Of a DNA stretch of 64,000 nucleotides, positions 48,346-59,552 are shown in pieces. Below the pieces are notes generated by a model, which ran no database searches, was not told the origin of the DNA, and saw only the letters and a program-made list of their open reading frames with translations. Both the position numbers and the translations under genes were made by a program. Source of the DNA: Haematobia irritans (lineage: Eukaryota; Arthropoda; Insecta; Diptera; Muscidae); contig NC_134397.1 of the NCBI RefSeq assembly GCF_050003625.1, forward strand, positions 67,244,669-67,308,668, in the 5' to 3' direction. Each line of letters begins with the position of its first letter. Positions within the stretch are counted from its first letter, which is position 1.

Positions 48346-48891
48346 AAGAAAAATGTTTTATTTCCTTTAAATACGAATGCCTCTTATTTTTATACGAAAA
48401 AGTGAATTGCATTTTTAACGATTACTTACTATAATGCCCAAAAATATCATCCCAAATGTTTCTCCTAAAAACTAGAGCAATATTTTGTTTTGCTGTTAAT
48501 ACCTTTTTATATAGAAATGCATAAGGTTTTGTCCACTTTATGTTATTTTTTTTTTACTTCATACACAAGCGCCTTTCCATCAACTTACAACTAAACAAAC
48601 GTACAATACATATAAATGTTGTTGTTATTGTTACTACGTGAGGGCAAAAAAAGATTCGAAATCCTCGATTCCTTCACTTTGTTTTCGAAAACAATTTGAC
48701 TCGTTGTGTTTGATCCCGAAGACTGAAGTTGTTTGATTGACCGTTTCATACAACACAAACGAGAACGAGTTATGGTTGTATTCGAACTTACAAACATCGG
48801 TCCAAACGGGAACGACTACAAATCTCTACCTTACTTGTTGGGCTTCGAGATGTTCTCGAACACAAAAATATATGACCGATGCAATGCTCTA

Positions 48892-49557
48892 GTAAATATA
48901 GTTTCTAGACGCCCAAGAAGCAAAATCGGGAGATCGGTCTATATGGGGGCTATATCAAAACATGGACCGATACGAACGATTTTCGACACACCTCCTTATG
49001 GTTCTAAAATACCTCTGGATTTTCAATTTCAGACAAATCGGATAGAAAATACTGTTTCTAGACGCCTAAGAAGCAAAATCGAGAGATCGGTCTATATGGG
49101 GGCTATACTAAAACATGGACCGATACGGACCATTTTCGACACACCTCCTTATGGTCCCAAAATACCTTTAGATTTCCAATTTCAGGCAAATCTGGTAAAA
49201 ACTACCGTTTTTATAGGCCCAAGCCCCCAAATCGGGAGGTCGGTTTATATGGGGACTATATCAAAACTTGGACCGATATAGCCCATCTTCGAAGTTGACC
49301 TGCCTGCAAACAAAAAACTAATCTGTGCCAAATTTTGGGACGATAGTGCCATTATTGAAGGCTGTAGCGTGATTACAACAGGCAGACAGACAGACAGACA
49401 GACAGACAGACGGACATGCTTATATCGTCTTAGAATTTCTCCCTGATCAAGAATATATATACTTTATATAGTCGGAAATCGATATTTCGATGTGTTACAA
49501 ACGGAATGACAAACTTATTATACCCCCGTCACCATTTTATGGTGGTGGGTATAAAAA
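48892..49557 (+). mobile_element. Family C element, right part and tail
   Basis: It continues the copy from 45789 after the 8-bp duplication. Two or three units, then the tail with a (CAGA)n tract at 49382-49415, 'GATCAAGAATATATATACTT' and the terminal hairpin (CCCCGTCACCATTTTATGGT then GGTGGGTATA). Confidence 0.8.
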
Positions 49558-49740
49558 GCTGAAAAAACTAAGGGTTAAAATTTGCTTCCTAGAAGCAAGT
49601 ACACAAAACCCAAATTTAAAAGAGAATTGTGTCTTAAAAGTATCCTTACTTATATTCTCCGCTTCTTTGGCTCGGAATCAATACCAAATTTTTTAAAGTA
49701 AAGACATAATCTTTGGAACCATGCATGCTTTTTTTTCAGT
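49558..49740. other. Short spacer
   Basis: 183 bp ending in TTTTTTTTCAGTG. No recognised feature. Confidence 0.35.
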
Positions 49741-51861
49741 GTAGGTTAAAGTGGCAGCCCGATTAAGTTTCAGGCTCACTTAGACTATTCAGTCTATTGT
49801 GATACCACATTCATCTAAAAGTACCTATTACATATGGGCACTTCTAGTTTTAACCACTGAACCTTCTCTATTATTTTTTTCTGTTGAAACAACCAGATTG
49901 TTCAAAAAACATTAGCAGGCTTCTTAAGTTAACGTTTTCCAGGTCCGCCAGTATTCTAAAGCTATATGCCCCTAAAATTCGCTTACGCCTCACACAAAAT
50001 GCAGGACACTCACAGAAGAGGTGTTTAATTGATGCCTTTTCCTCCGCATCATGGCAACTCATACAATAGTCATTATACTTTGCGCCAATAGTTTTTGCAA
50101 AATCGCCTATCAGGCAGAGACCCGTTATAGCAGATATCTGGAGTGCAATCCGAATTCTTGAGAAAACTAACATATCTAGTGTGCGGTTTAAGTTTAAATG
50201 GGGCCATATTTGCTTGGTTTCGTTACAACCCTTGCAATTCTCCCATCGGACATTTGCCACCATAATAGCCATCTCACGCACTATAAGCTTGGAATATGTA
50301 AGGTAGTTCCCACCCTTGCCAACTCATCCGCTTCGCAGTTCCCCGGTATATTCCTATGGCCAGGCACCCATATTAAGTGAATATTGTGCTGCTCAGCCAT
50401 CTCATTGAGAGATTTGCGGCAGTCGATGGCCGTTTTCGAGTTGAGGAACACAGAGTCCAAGGATTTTATTGCAGGTTGGCTGTCTTAGTATATATTAATG
50501 CCTACATTTTTTGGAACATTACTTTTCTGCCAATTCGCCACCTCTCTTATTGCTAATATTTCAGCCTGAAAAACATTACAGTGATTAGGTAATCTTTTCG
50601 CTATTCGAAGTTCCAGATCATTAGAATATACTCCGAAACATAATTGTTCATCCAATTTGGAGCCATCAGTGTAGAAATCTAAATATTCTTTATTCCCCGA
50701 GGTCTGTGTGCACCACGCCTCACTGTTGGGGATTAGAGTCTCTAACATTTTGTCGAAAAGTGGACTCGCCAAAGTGTAATCCACTACGTTAGGCACATCT
50801 GACATTATTTTGAAGACCGAACTGTGACCGTAACTTTTTTCCGACCACAGCGATAGCTCGCGCAACCACACAGCCGTTGTTGCAGCTGATTGTTTGGCTA
50901 AAATGTCTAAAGGCAATAGATGCAGCATGACATTAAGGGAATTTGTCCCTGTCTTGCTGAATGCGCCTGAGATACACAAACACGCCATACGCTGAATTTT
51001 GTCTAAACTTGTTGGCTGGTGAAGTGCCGGCCACCAGACTACAACACCATATAGCATTATAGGTCTAACCACTGCCGTGTATAGCCAATGCACAATTTTA
51101 GGTTTTAGTCCACACTTTTTTCCTATTGCCTTTTTGCACGAGTACAAAGCTACCGTTGCTTTTCTCGCCCTTTCTTCAATATTAAGCTTAAAGTTCAGCT
51201 TCCTGTCCAAAATAACGCCAAGGTATTTTGCACACTCACCAGAGGGAATTTCAATACCCTCTAAGGATATGGGCCGTGAGAGTTTTGCGATCTTGGCAGT
51301 ACATGACTATTTCTGTGTTTGCAGGATTTACCCCAAGACCATTGTCTTTCGCTCATTTCTCAGTCATCCAGAGGGCCCTCTGAATAATATCTCTGATTGT
51401 GGATGGGAATTTTCCCCTGACTGCTAGAGCCACATCATCTGCGTATGCCACCACTTTTATCCTTTCTTTTTCTAGGGTAACCAGAATTTTATTTATAGCA
51501 ACATTCCAAAGAAGAGGTGATAGAACTCCTCCTTGGGGAGTGCCTCTGTTCACATACCTTTGTATATTTGCTTGTCCTAGTGGATTTAAGTTCGTCTAAC
51601 AGCCTCAGTATACATGGATCAACATTCAGAGTTGTCAGTCCATTTAATATCGAGCTCGGATGGGCGTTATTGAATGCCCCTTCGATATCAACAAACGCCA
51701 CGATTGTGTATTCATTGACAGATAGTGAGCTTTCAATAAAGCTAACTAGTTCATGCAATGCGGTCTCAGTAGACCTGCCCTTCGAGTAAGCATGTTGTCG
51801 TTTTGAGAGCAATCCTGAATCGATGCTAGTTCTAAGATAAATATCTAACATCCTCTCCAGA
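49741..51861 (-). mobile_element. LOA/I-like LINE, 5'-truncated
   Basis: The 3' end is at the left: 49741-49812 matches the SINE tail ('GTGGCAGCCCGAT', 'CAGGCTCACTTAGACTATTC', 'ATTGTGATACCACATT') and ends with AACCTAC. It runs right to 51861, where the reverse transcriptase is cut off and C sequence begins. Order in its own sense: reverse transcriptase, RNase H, Cys-rich C-terminus. Confidence 0.85.
49871..51851 (-). pseudogene. LINE reverse transcriptase / RNase H polyprotein, broken
   Basis: Four frame segments are read on the minus strand. 51851-51489: RT fingers and palm (AYSKGRSTETALHEL, VAFVDIEGAFNNA). 51553-51353: RGTPQGGVLSPLLW and catalytic YADD (51434-51445). 51210-50485: RT thumb (LYTAVVRPIMLYGVVVWWPA) and the start of RNase H (FYTDGSKLDEQLCFGVY, FQAEILAIREV), ended by TAA at 50485-50487 just before DSQPAIKSL. 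About 50480-50282 on the minus strand has the rest of RNase H (IWVPGHRNIPGNCEADELA) outside any long frame. 50281-49871: C-terminus with CMSCHDAEEKASIKHLFCEC. At least three frame changes and one stop. The RT style and RNase H favour the LOA or I group; R1 elements lack RNase H. Confidence 0.85.
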
Positions 51862-52141
51862 GGCTATATGCTCAAGACATCAAATCTGTTGATCGCTTTA
51901 TATGGGGCTTATCTGAAATACGGGTCAATATAGCTAATCTTCGAACTTGATCTACCTGCGGTCAAAAGGCGAGTTTGAACTAAATTTCAGTATGAGAGAT
52001 TCATTATTGAAGTCAACAGACAGAGATATATCGTCATATAGTCTTGAAATTTCTCCCCGAAATCGATATTTCGATGTGTTACAAATGGAATGTCAAGCTT
52101 ATTATACCCCCATCACTCCATCTGTGGTGGTGGTTGTACAA
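51862..52141 (+). repeat. Family C 3' tail fragment
   Basis: Part of one unit and a degraded tail ('ATCGATATTTCGATGTGTTA', 'CTTATTATACCCCCATCACT', then GGTGGTGGTTGTA). The (CAGA)n tract is shortened to CAACAGACAGAG. Confidence 0.65.
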
Positions 52142-52572
52142 GTAAAAAACACTTCGCATGGCAGAATAACAGGAAAGACAAAAACTTAAAATATCACTAT
52201 AGCATAGAAGTACTCTTAATTTGAAATTCTGTGTAGTAACACCAGCCATATGGGGTTTTTGAGTATATGGTGCGGAAAACAGCCAAAATCATACAAAAAC
52301 TTGTTTCCAGAGTGAAAACCACATGCTCAAGCAATATTTTCAATTGCTTGGCAAAAAACAAGAAAAACAGAATTGTCTGTTTTTCTTCCTCACTCGTGCA
52401 GCTTTAATAGCTTCATTTGCCATAGAATGAAACATTTACGCGTGTGATATCGTCCATTTAGAAAATTGTTTATACTTAGGAAAATTTTATGGATTTCATT
52501 TTGTAGATAAAATCCCATAGAAATAAGAAGAAATTGTAAACAGGAATGACAGCAAAAATTTATAAAAAAAAA
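52142..52572. other. AT-rich spacer without recognised features
   Basis: No gene or named repeat is recognised. Confidence 0.4.
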
Positions 52573-52822
52573 AACAAGTAAGGAAAGTCTAAGGTCGGGC
52601 GGGCCGACTATATTATACCCTGCACCACTTTGTAAATTCACATTTTCGATACTATATCAAATCCGTCAAATGTGTTGGGTGCTATATATAAATGTGTATG
52701 TTCCCATATACATATATTTAAATCTGACTCGATCTGAAAAAAAAATTGTTAGAGTTCTACACAATTTATAGACTTTACATTTAAGTCGACTAATGCCCAG
52801 GGGTGGAACAAAATGTTAGTAA
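52573..52822 (+). repeat. Solo 5' module of family B
   Basis: 250 bp from AACAAGTAAGGAAAGTCTAA to AAAATGTTAGTAA, with the same end points as 33573-33821. It is followed directly by a family C leader. Confidence 0.8.
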
Positions 52823-55081
52823 AACAAGTATATACAGCAGTAAGTTCGGCCGGGCCGAATCTTAAATACCCACCACCATGAACCAAATATTAGGATTTCC
52901 TTTGAAATTTCAGGAGGGCTTGAGGACTTGAGGACACTTCCCGAAGATACATTTAAAGATTTCACCTATGAGGACTATATCAGATTCTGGATTTATAAGA
53001 ACCATTTTTGTTTGAGTTTTAGAGGAATCATTAACATCTCTTGTAAGTGTGCAAGAAAACTATAAAATAACGTCTTGATTTGAAATCTTAAATCTGTAGA
53101 AGTAAAATCTGGAAATTTTACATTGAGTTTCAAGCAATTTTCATGATCAGTGCACCTTCTATACTCACAAGAAGTGAAATTGGTCTAAATGGAGGCATTA
53201 CCAAATGGACCGATAAAAACTTAATCCGATACACGTTTTTGTGAGCCTTAAATACGAGAATATTTACAATTTCAGGCAAATCGGATAAAAACTACGGTTT
53301 CTAGAAACCTAAGGAGTTAAATCGGGAAATCGTTCTTATGGGGGCTATACTAAAATACCGTCCGATACTAACCGTTTTCGGCACACCTCTTTATGGCCCA
53401 AAAATACCTCTAGATTTCCAATTTCAGGCAAATTGGATAAAAACTACGGTTTATATAAGCCCAAGAAGTAAAATCGGGAGGTCGGTTTATATGGGGGCTA
53501 TACCAAAACATGGACCGACACTCACCATTTTTGGCACACCTCTTCAAGGTCCCAAAATATCTCTAGATTTTCAATTTCGCGCAAATTGGATGAAAACTAC
53601 GGTTTCTATAAGCGAAAGACCCCAAATCGGGAGGTCGGTTTATATGGGGGCCATTAGCGTAGCTAGACAATTTTCCTAGGGGGGGCTATAGCCCCCCTAG
53701 CTAAAAATTTATATTTCATTTATTTATATTTCAATTAATGTTTTATTTCATAAAAATGAATGAAAAATTAGACATCAAAATAACTCGAAAATTAATTTAT
53801 AATAAAGCAAGTAAAAGTAGTTACACACATTTCCCAGCAAAAAAAATTGTGAAGTTCTTCCAAAGGCACAACTTTAACAGCACTTCCAGAAGATGTACTC
53901 CCAATGATGTTCTTTATTTTAACTACTCAGGAAGTTCTTTAAATTCAATTTTTTATAACTTGGTTTTTTCATACTTTGAACCGGGAAATTTTAATTTTTT
54001 TGTTTCAAATACCTTAAAAACGAAGTAAGAATTCATAAAATGGTACAAATAATTTAAATTTTGTCGAAAAAGTTTTTAAATCCAATCTGAAAAACATGTG
54101 AATTTTTGAAAATATGTGAGGTTAAACGTTTCCGACAAGCATTAGAATCCATTAAAAATTATAAAAATTATTTATTTGACAAAATATAACAGAATTTTTT
54201 AATTTACATTCAAAACATTGAATTCGGATCACACCTAAAGAAGTGATGCAAATTCAGTGCAACGGCTGTTGAAATGGAGGACTTCCGTCCTATGACAAGC
54301 CCATGTTAAATTCATCGCTTCTTCGCCAATTTTGCACCACTTCCGGATCCAAAAAGATGGCGACGCGTTTTTGGCTGGGTTTGTTTATTTTTTATAAAAA
54401 TGGAAAATCGTAAATAGGTTTTCAAATTCTGGGGGGGTGTAAGCCCCCTCCCCAGAGGCCTTCCTACGCTTATGATGGGGGCTATACCAAACCATGGACC
54501 GACACTCACCATTTTTGGCACACCTCTTCAAGGTCCCAAAATACCTCTAGATTTTCAATTTCGCGCAAATTGGATGAAAACTACGGTTTCTATAAGCGAA
54601 AGACCCCAAATCGGGAGGTCGGTTTATATGGGGGCTATACCAAAACATGGACCGACACTCACCATTTTTAGCACACCTCTTCAAGGTCCCAAAATATCTC
54701 TAGATTTTCAATTTCGCGCAAATTGGATGAAAACTACGGTTTCTATAAGCGAAAGACCCCAAATCGGGAGGTCGGTTTATATGGGGGCTATACCAAAACA
54801 TGGCCCGATATAGCCCATCTTCGAACTTGACCTGCGCGCAGACAAAAGACGATTCTGTGCCAAATTTCAGGACGATAGCTCCATTATTGAATGCTGTAGC
54901 GTGATTACAACAGACAGCCAGACAGACAGACGGACAGACGGGCATGCTTATATCGTCTTAGAATTTCTCCCTGATCAAGAATATATATACTTTATATAGT
55001 CGGAAATCGATATTTCGATGCGTTACAAACGGAATGACAAACTTATTATACCCCGTCACCATTCTATGGTGGTGGGTATAA
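52823..55081 (+). mobile_element. Family C element, complete, with nested hAT-like MITE
   Basis: The leader is AACAAGTATATACAGCAGTA, GGCCGGGCC and TACCCACCACCATGAACC. 153-bp units follow, interrupted by 53652-54474. The tail has ACAGACAGACGGACAGACGG, 'TCAAGAATATATATACTTTA' and the hairpin (CCCCGTCACCATTCTATGGT / GGTGGGTATA). Without the insert it is about 1.4 kb. Confidence 0.82.
53652..54474. mobile_element. hAT-like MITE (CATTAGCGTAG ends)
   Basis: 11-bp inverted ends CATTAGCGTAG / CTACGCTTATG with one mismatch, and a perfect 8-bp duplication ATGGGGGC (53644-53651, 54475-54482). G-rich and C-rich tracts lie just inside each end ('CTAGGGGGGGCTATAGCCCC' and 'GGGGGGGTGTAAGCCCCCTC'), so each end can form its own hairpin. 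823 bp, no transposase. Reverse-orientation relative of 35107-36596. Confidence 0.88.
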
Positions 55082-55460
55082 AAAAAATATGGGAATCATT
55101 TAAATCTGAAGCAATTTATCGCTCGATATATATGTATTAGAAGTTTAGGAAAATTAGAGTCATTTTTACAACTTTTCGACTAAGCAGTGGCGATTTAACA
55201 AGGAAAATGTTGGTATTTTGACCATTTTTGTCGAAATCAATAAAACATATATATGGGAGTTATATCTAAATCTGAACCGATTTCAATCAAATTTGGCACA
55301 CATGACTACATTTTTAATTGTACTCCTAGTGCAATTTAAACCAAATTGGGCCAAAACTCTGGCTTCTGGGGTCATATAAGTCCATATCGGGCGAAAGATA
55401 TATATGGGAGCTATATCTAAATCTGAACCGATTTTAACCAAATTTGACATGCATAGTTAC

Positions 55461-56022
55461 CAGAGATGGTCTGTATCAAACTTTTTTAGGTTTGCGACTG
55501 TCGCAAAGTTGTAAACGTACATACACGTCGTAAATGTAGAAAAAGTAACAAAAGTCGCAAACTCAAAATAATTTAGTCGCGTCAGCTAGGCAGCGAATTC
55601 GATGATATGCAAGACGATTGTATGTGCGAAGAAGTTTCAATTCTTAGGAATGTTCACAAATTTCGGTCTCAGTCCCCACATTTTCCCTATTGGCTTTTGC
55701 ACGAGTACAGGGTAACCGTGGATTTTCTCGTCCTTACTTAGCTTTAAGTTCAGTCTCTTGTCCAATATAACCCCAAGGTATTTTGCACACTCACCAACGG
55801 GAATTTCGATACCACCTAAGAAAATAGGCTTGACCGTGGGAAAACTCACAAATTTCTGCAGAAACTCACAGCTAATGCTGTCAAACTAAATTAAAAAATG
55901 TTCAGGATTTCTTCTATTCAAAATTTGGTTTTTTACAGTAGGTTTACGACTTTTGCGACATACGTATTATACCGTCGCAAATGTATGTCGCAAAAGTCAC
56001 TGTTTGTGACAGGCCAACCCTG
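55461..56022. mobile_element. hAT-like element carrying a LINE fragment
   Basis: The ends CAGAGATGGTCTGTATCAAA and (reverse) CAGGGTTGGCCTGTCACAAA agree at most positions. Flanking octamers ATAGTTAC (55453-55460) and ATAGTGAC (56023-56030) differ by one base. Subterminal 'TTTGCGAC/GTCGCAAA' repeats occur at both ends. 562 bp. Confidence 0.78.
55640..55849 (-). pseudogene. LOA/I-like LINE fragment inside the hAT-like element
   Basis: The minus strand encodes GGIEIPVGECAKYLGVILDKRLNLKL in three frames of decay. It corresponds to the RT thumb region at about 51100-51260 of the LINE at 49741-51861 ('GTATTTTGCACACTCACC' is shared on the plus strand). About 70 codons, no catalytic part. Confidence 0.75.
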
Positions 56023-56674
56023 ATAGTGACAATGTTATTTCTACTACATGTGCAAAATTTTACGTACATCGGATTACAACTTTGACCTCTGCGGTCATAT
56101 GAGTGAAATCGGGAGAAAGGTATATATGGGACCTCTATCTAACTTTGAACCGATTTCAACCAAATTCGGCATGTATATCGAGAACCTTAATTTTACTCCT
56201 TGTACAAAATTTAGAGCATATCAGTGTAAAACTCTGGCTTTTGTGGTCATATAAGTTTATATCGGACGAAAGATATATTGGAGCTAAATCATAATCTTAA
56301 CTGATTTCCTTGTGCAAAATTTAAAGCAATTCAGGCGTAAATTCTACCTTCTGGGTCCATATTAATAGATATCGGCGAAATGTATATATGAGAGCTATAT
56401 CTAAAACTGAACTAATTTTTTTCCAATAGGGTTCTATTCTGACCCAAAACACATACTTGTGCCAAATTTGAAGTCGATTGGACTAAACTTGCGACCTAGA
56501 CTTTGATCACAAAAATGTGTTCACAGACCGACGGACATGGTTATATTGACTCAGTGGCTGGCCCTGAGCAATATTGCAAAAGACACTATTTGTCTATCAC
56601 GTCTCGTTCTGGGTATTGCAAACATATACACTAACTTATAATAACCTGTTCCACAGTGAGGCGCAGGGTATAAA

Positions 56675-57055
56675 AATATTGATAAAAATATGTGAATGAA
56701 ATTTTTAAATGACTCCACCAAATTTCAATCAAACTTTCAATGACAATGAAACAAAAATAACACAGAAAATAATATTAGAATTTTTGAGCTAACAATAAAT
56801 TGTTGTTACACAAAATTTTTAAGTTCAACAAAATTTTTGTTGATATAACAAAATGTTTGTTGATATAACAAAATTGATTGCTAAAGTGACTAAAATCGTA
56901 ATTGTATTTACAAATTACGTTGTTAGCTCAAATTTAAACATAATTTTAGTTGTATTGACAATCAAATTAATTGATATTTTTTTGAGTGAATGTACACTCA
57001 AAAAAAGTGAACCTCATATTTTACTAAATCCGATTTAATTCAATTTTAGTTTATG
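56675..57055. other. AT-rich, MITE-like stretch
   Basis: 'GTTGATATAACAAAAT' is repeated at 56837 and 56856. 'GAGCTAACAA' and 'TTGTTAGCTC' are inverted around 56788-56938, which suggests a small fold-back element. Borders are not defined. Confidence 0.4.
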
Positions 57056-57320
57056 GAATTATAACGTTTTAAGAAAGATTGTTGCCAGCCGCTTGGCTCT
57101 GGATTCCTTCGGTAGGCCCACTAGCTCAACCGGACTACCTTTGGGTGTGAATCCCTCCCATGTTCCAGCCCGACGACTGCAGCAATAAAATCTGTTTATA
57201 CCGGCACTACCATTCCCCAATATCACACCGAAAGGAAGGATCGCTACCATGACTTTATTAATTTTTTTGAATGAAGCATAAAGAAAGAAGTTTGTAAATT
57301 TTACCAATAATGCGCCCATC
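57056..57320 (-). other. GC-richer island of unknown nature
   Basis: About 260 bp clearly richer in G and C than its surroundings. The minus strand has an 86-codon frame (57319-57059) including GTWEGFTPKGSPVELVGLPK. I do not recognise the protein. It could be a fragment of a retroelement or a gene relic. No splice sites or start context support a gene. Confidence 0.35.
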
Positions 57321-58494
57321 TAGAACTTCGTGTGACACTAATGACATTTTTGCAATTTTGAACTCCAATTCTTTGCCTCAAAATCCCAAATTTTCTTTGA
57401 TAAGTGAATAATAATAATTTTGTCTAATAATTTTATTGACTTTCAACACTTATTTTTGTGAAATCGGGCTTGATATCTGCTTTTCTAATTAAGTTTAGTT
57501 AAAATTTTCTACAATTAATCTATTTTTTCTAAAATTAACTAACTGGTGGATTCAGTATATCCAAAACTTTTTAAACGGGCTTTATGACGTAAGTTTGCAT
57601 TCGTAAAATTATCATAAATTTAAAATATGGCGGAGGATATAATAAAATTTATTTAAATTTTTATGTCGACTACCATATAAATATTCAAATAACTAAGATA
57701 TCACCTTTAAATTCCACAAGTTTAATTATGGAAAAATATTATTAATGGCGTAATAACTCTTTTCTTTGAAGTCATGCATTAACTTCATTGCTAACTTGTC
57801 ATCATCCAACATATTTCAATTGGAATTTTTCTTTTGTATAGGACAGAAAGAGCACTTATGACGGTCTCAAAGCCTTTCATTCAATCACTTCGTTTGAATC
57901 CTAATAAACATGCACATACCCATACATACACATAGCCATACATGCGCACACACACACACACACAAGAAGAAGCAATAACTACCGGAAAAATCCCATTTCA
58001 CTTCCACATCAAAAATCGTTTGAATCCATTTGAGTCATTCATGTGTCCCATTGAAGATTGTGTTAATAATGGAATCCTTTGCCATGTCAATTTCATTGCT
58101 TTAATCCTTGCAAAAGTAAATACACTGAGAAATAAACAAACAGCTAAACAAAAAGTAAAAAATAAATGAAATTAAATTACTCCAAGGATACTGTAAAAAA
58201 GAAGTTCATCTTTCAATGTTAGTTTCGTGTATTTGATATTAAGAAATAAATTTTAATTTGTGGATTTTTTCCATATTTTTCTTTGTGTCAAATAAAAGTC
58301 CTTCATAAACTTGTTTATCGCAACTTAAAATCTTAACCGATCTCTTATACATCATTCACATTACCCTTCCAAAATCCACTTTAACTAGATTTCAGAAGTC
58401 ATTTGCCTTATAAATAAGGGATTTAAAATCAACTTTTAATAGATTTCGAGTCTACAGTGTATGAGGTATGAAAGAAATTTTCAATTGTATTTTG
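57321..58494. other. About 1.2 kb without recognised features
   Basis: AT-rich. A short (CA)n run lies at about 57947-57965. No supported gene. Confidence 0.5.
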
Positions 58495-59552
58495 TATTTC
58501 TATAAATAATTTTGTCAACATTTTATTTTTATAGAAAATTTTACTAAAATAATATTTCTATAGAAAATTTTGCCAACATTTTATTTCTAAGAAAATTTTG
58601 TCAAAATTTTATTTGTATACAAAATTTTATTAAAATTTTATTTGTATACAAAATTTTGTTAACATTTTATTTCTATAGAAAATTTTGTTAAAATTTTATT
58701 TCTATAGAAAATTTTTTCAAAATTTTATTCCTATAGAAAATTTTGTCAAAATTTTATTTCTATAAAAAATTTTGGCAAAATTTAATTTCTATAGAAAATA
58801 TTGTAAAAATTTTATTTCTATAGAAAATATTGTCAAAATTTTATTTCTATAGAAAATTTTGTCAAAATGTTATTTCTATAGAAAATTTTGTCAATTTTTA
58901 TTCCATACAAAATGTTCTCTAATTTTTATTTCTATGGATAATTTTCTCAAAATATTATTTCTATAGAAAATTTTTCAAATTTGTATTTCTATAGAAAATA
59001 TTGTCAAAATTTTATTTCTATAGAAACTTTTGTCAAAATTTTATTTCTATAGAAATTTTTGTCAAAATTGTATTTCTATAGAAAATATTGTAAAAATTTT
59101 ATTTCTATAGAACATTTCCATAGAAAATGTTCTGTAAATTTTATTTCTATAGAAAATTATGTCAATTTTTCATCCATAGCAAACGTTCTCTAATTTTTAT
59201 TTCTATGGATAATTTTCTCAAAATTTTATTTCTATAGAACATTTTGTCAAAATTTTATTTCTATGGAAAATTTTGTCAATTTTTCTTCCATAGAAAATGT
59301 TCTCTAATTTTTATTTCTATGGATAATTTTCTCAAAATATTATTTCTATAGAAAATTTTGTCAAATTTGTATTTCTATAGAAAATATTGTCAAAATTTTA
59401 TTTCTATAGAATATTTTGTAAAAATTTTATTTCTATAGAAAATTTTGTCAAAAGTTTATTTCTATAGAACATTTCCATAGAAAATGTTCTCTAAATTTTA
59501 TTTCTATAGAAAATTTTGTCAATTTTTCTTCCATAGAAAATGTTCTCTAATT
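58495..59552 (-). repeat. 29-bp satellite array (left block)
   Basis: About 36 units of TTTTATTTCTATAGAAAATT, with local variants 'TTCCATAGAAAATGTTCTCT' repeated every few units. It is interrupted at 59552 by a C element and continues at 61865 in mid-unit. Confidence 0.95.

Larger units (their letters stand above)
45790..48891. mobile_element. hAT-like element with 13-bp inverted ends, 3.1 kb, nested
   Basis: The ends TAGAGCATTGCAT and ATGCAATGCTCTA are perfect 13-bp inverted repeats. The 8-bp duplication GTAAATAT (45782-45789, 48892-48899) flanks it and the C sequence continues across. Subterminal regions are rich in 'TTCGA' motifs, as expected for hAT transposase binding (inference). Inside are another hAT-like element, a reversed A tail, 29-bp satellite and a repeat D scrap. 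No transposase of its own is recognisable. Confidence 0.85.
55083..56674 (+). mobile_element. Family B body without leader, interrupted
   Basis: It starts at the 'AAATATGGGAATCATTTAAA' junction like 36721, right after a C terminus. Units lie at 55250-55460 and 56023-56440, the tail has GACCGACGGACATGG, and the hairpin end is TAACCTGTTCCACAGTG / GCGCAGGGTATA. Confidence 0.75.

Noticed and set aside
48733..49281. A 182-codon forward frame
   Set aside because: The first part is hAT subterminal DNA and the rest is C array units. It crosses a transposon border.
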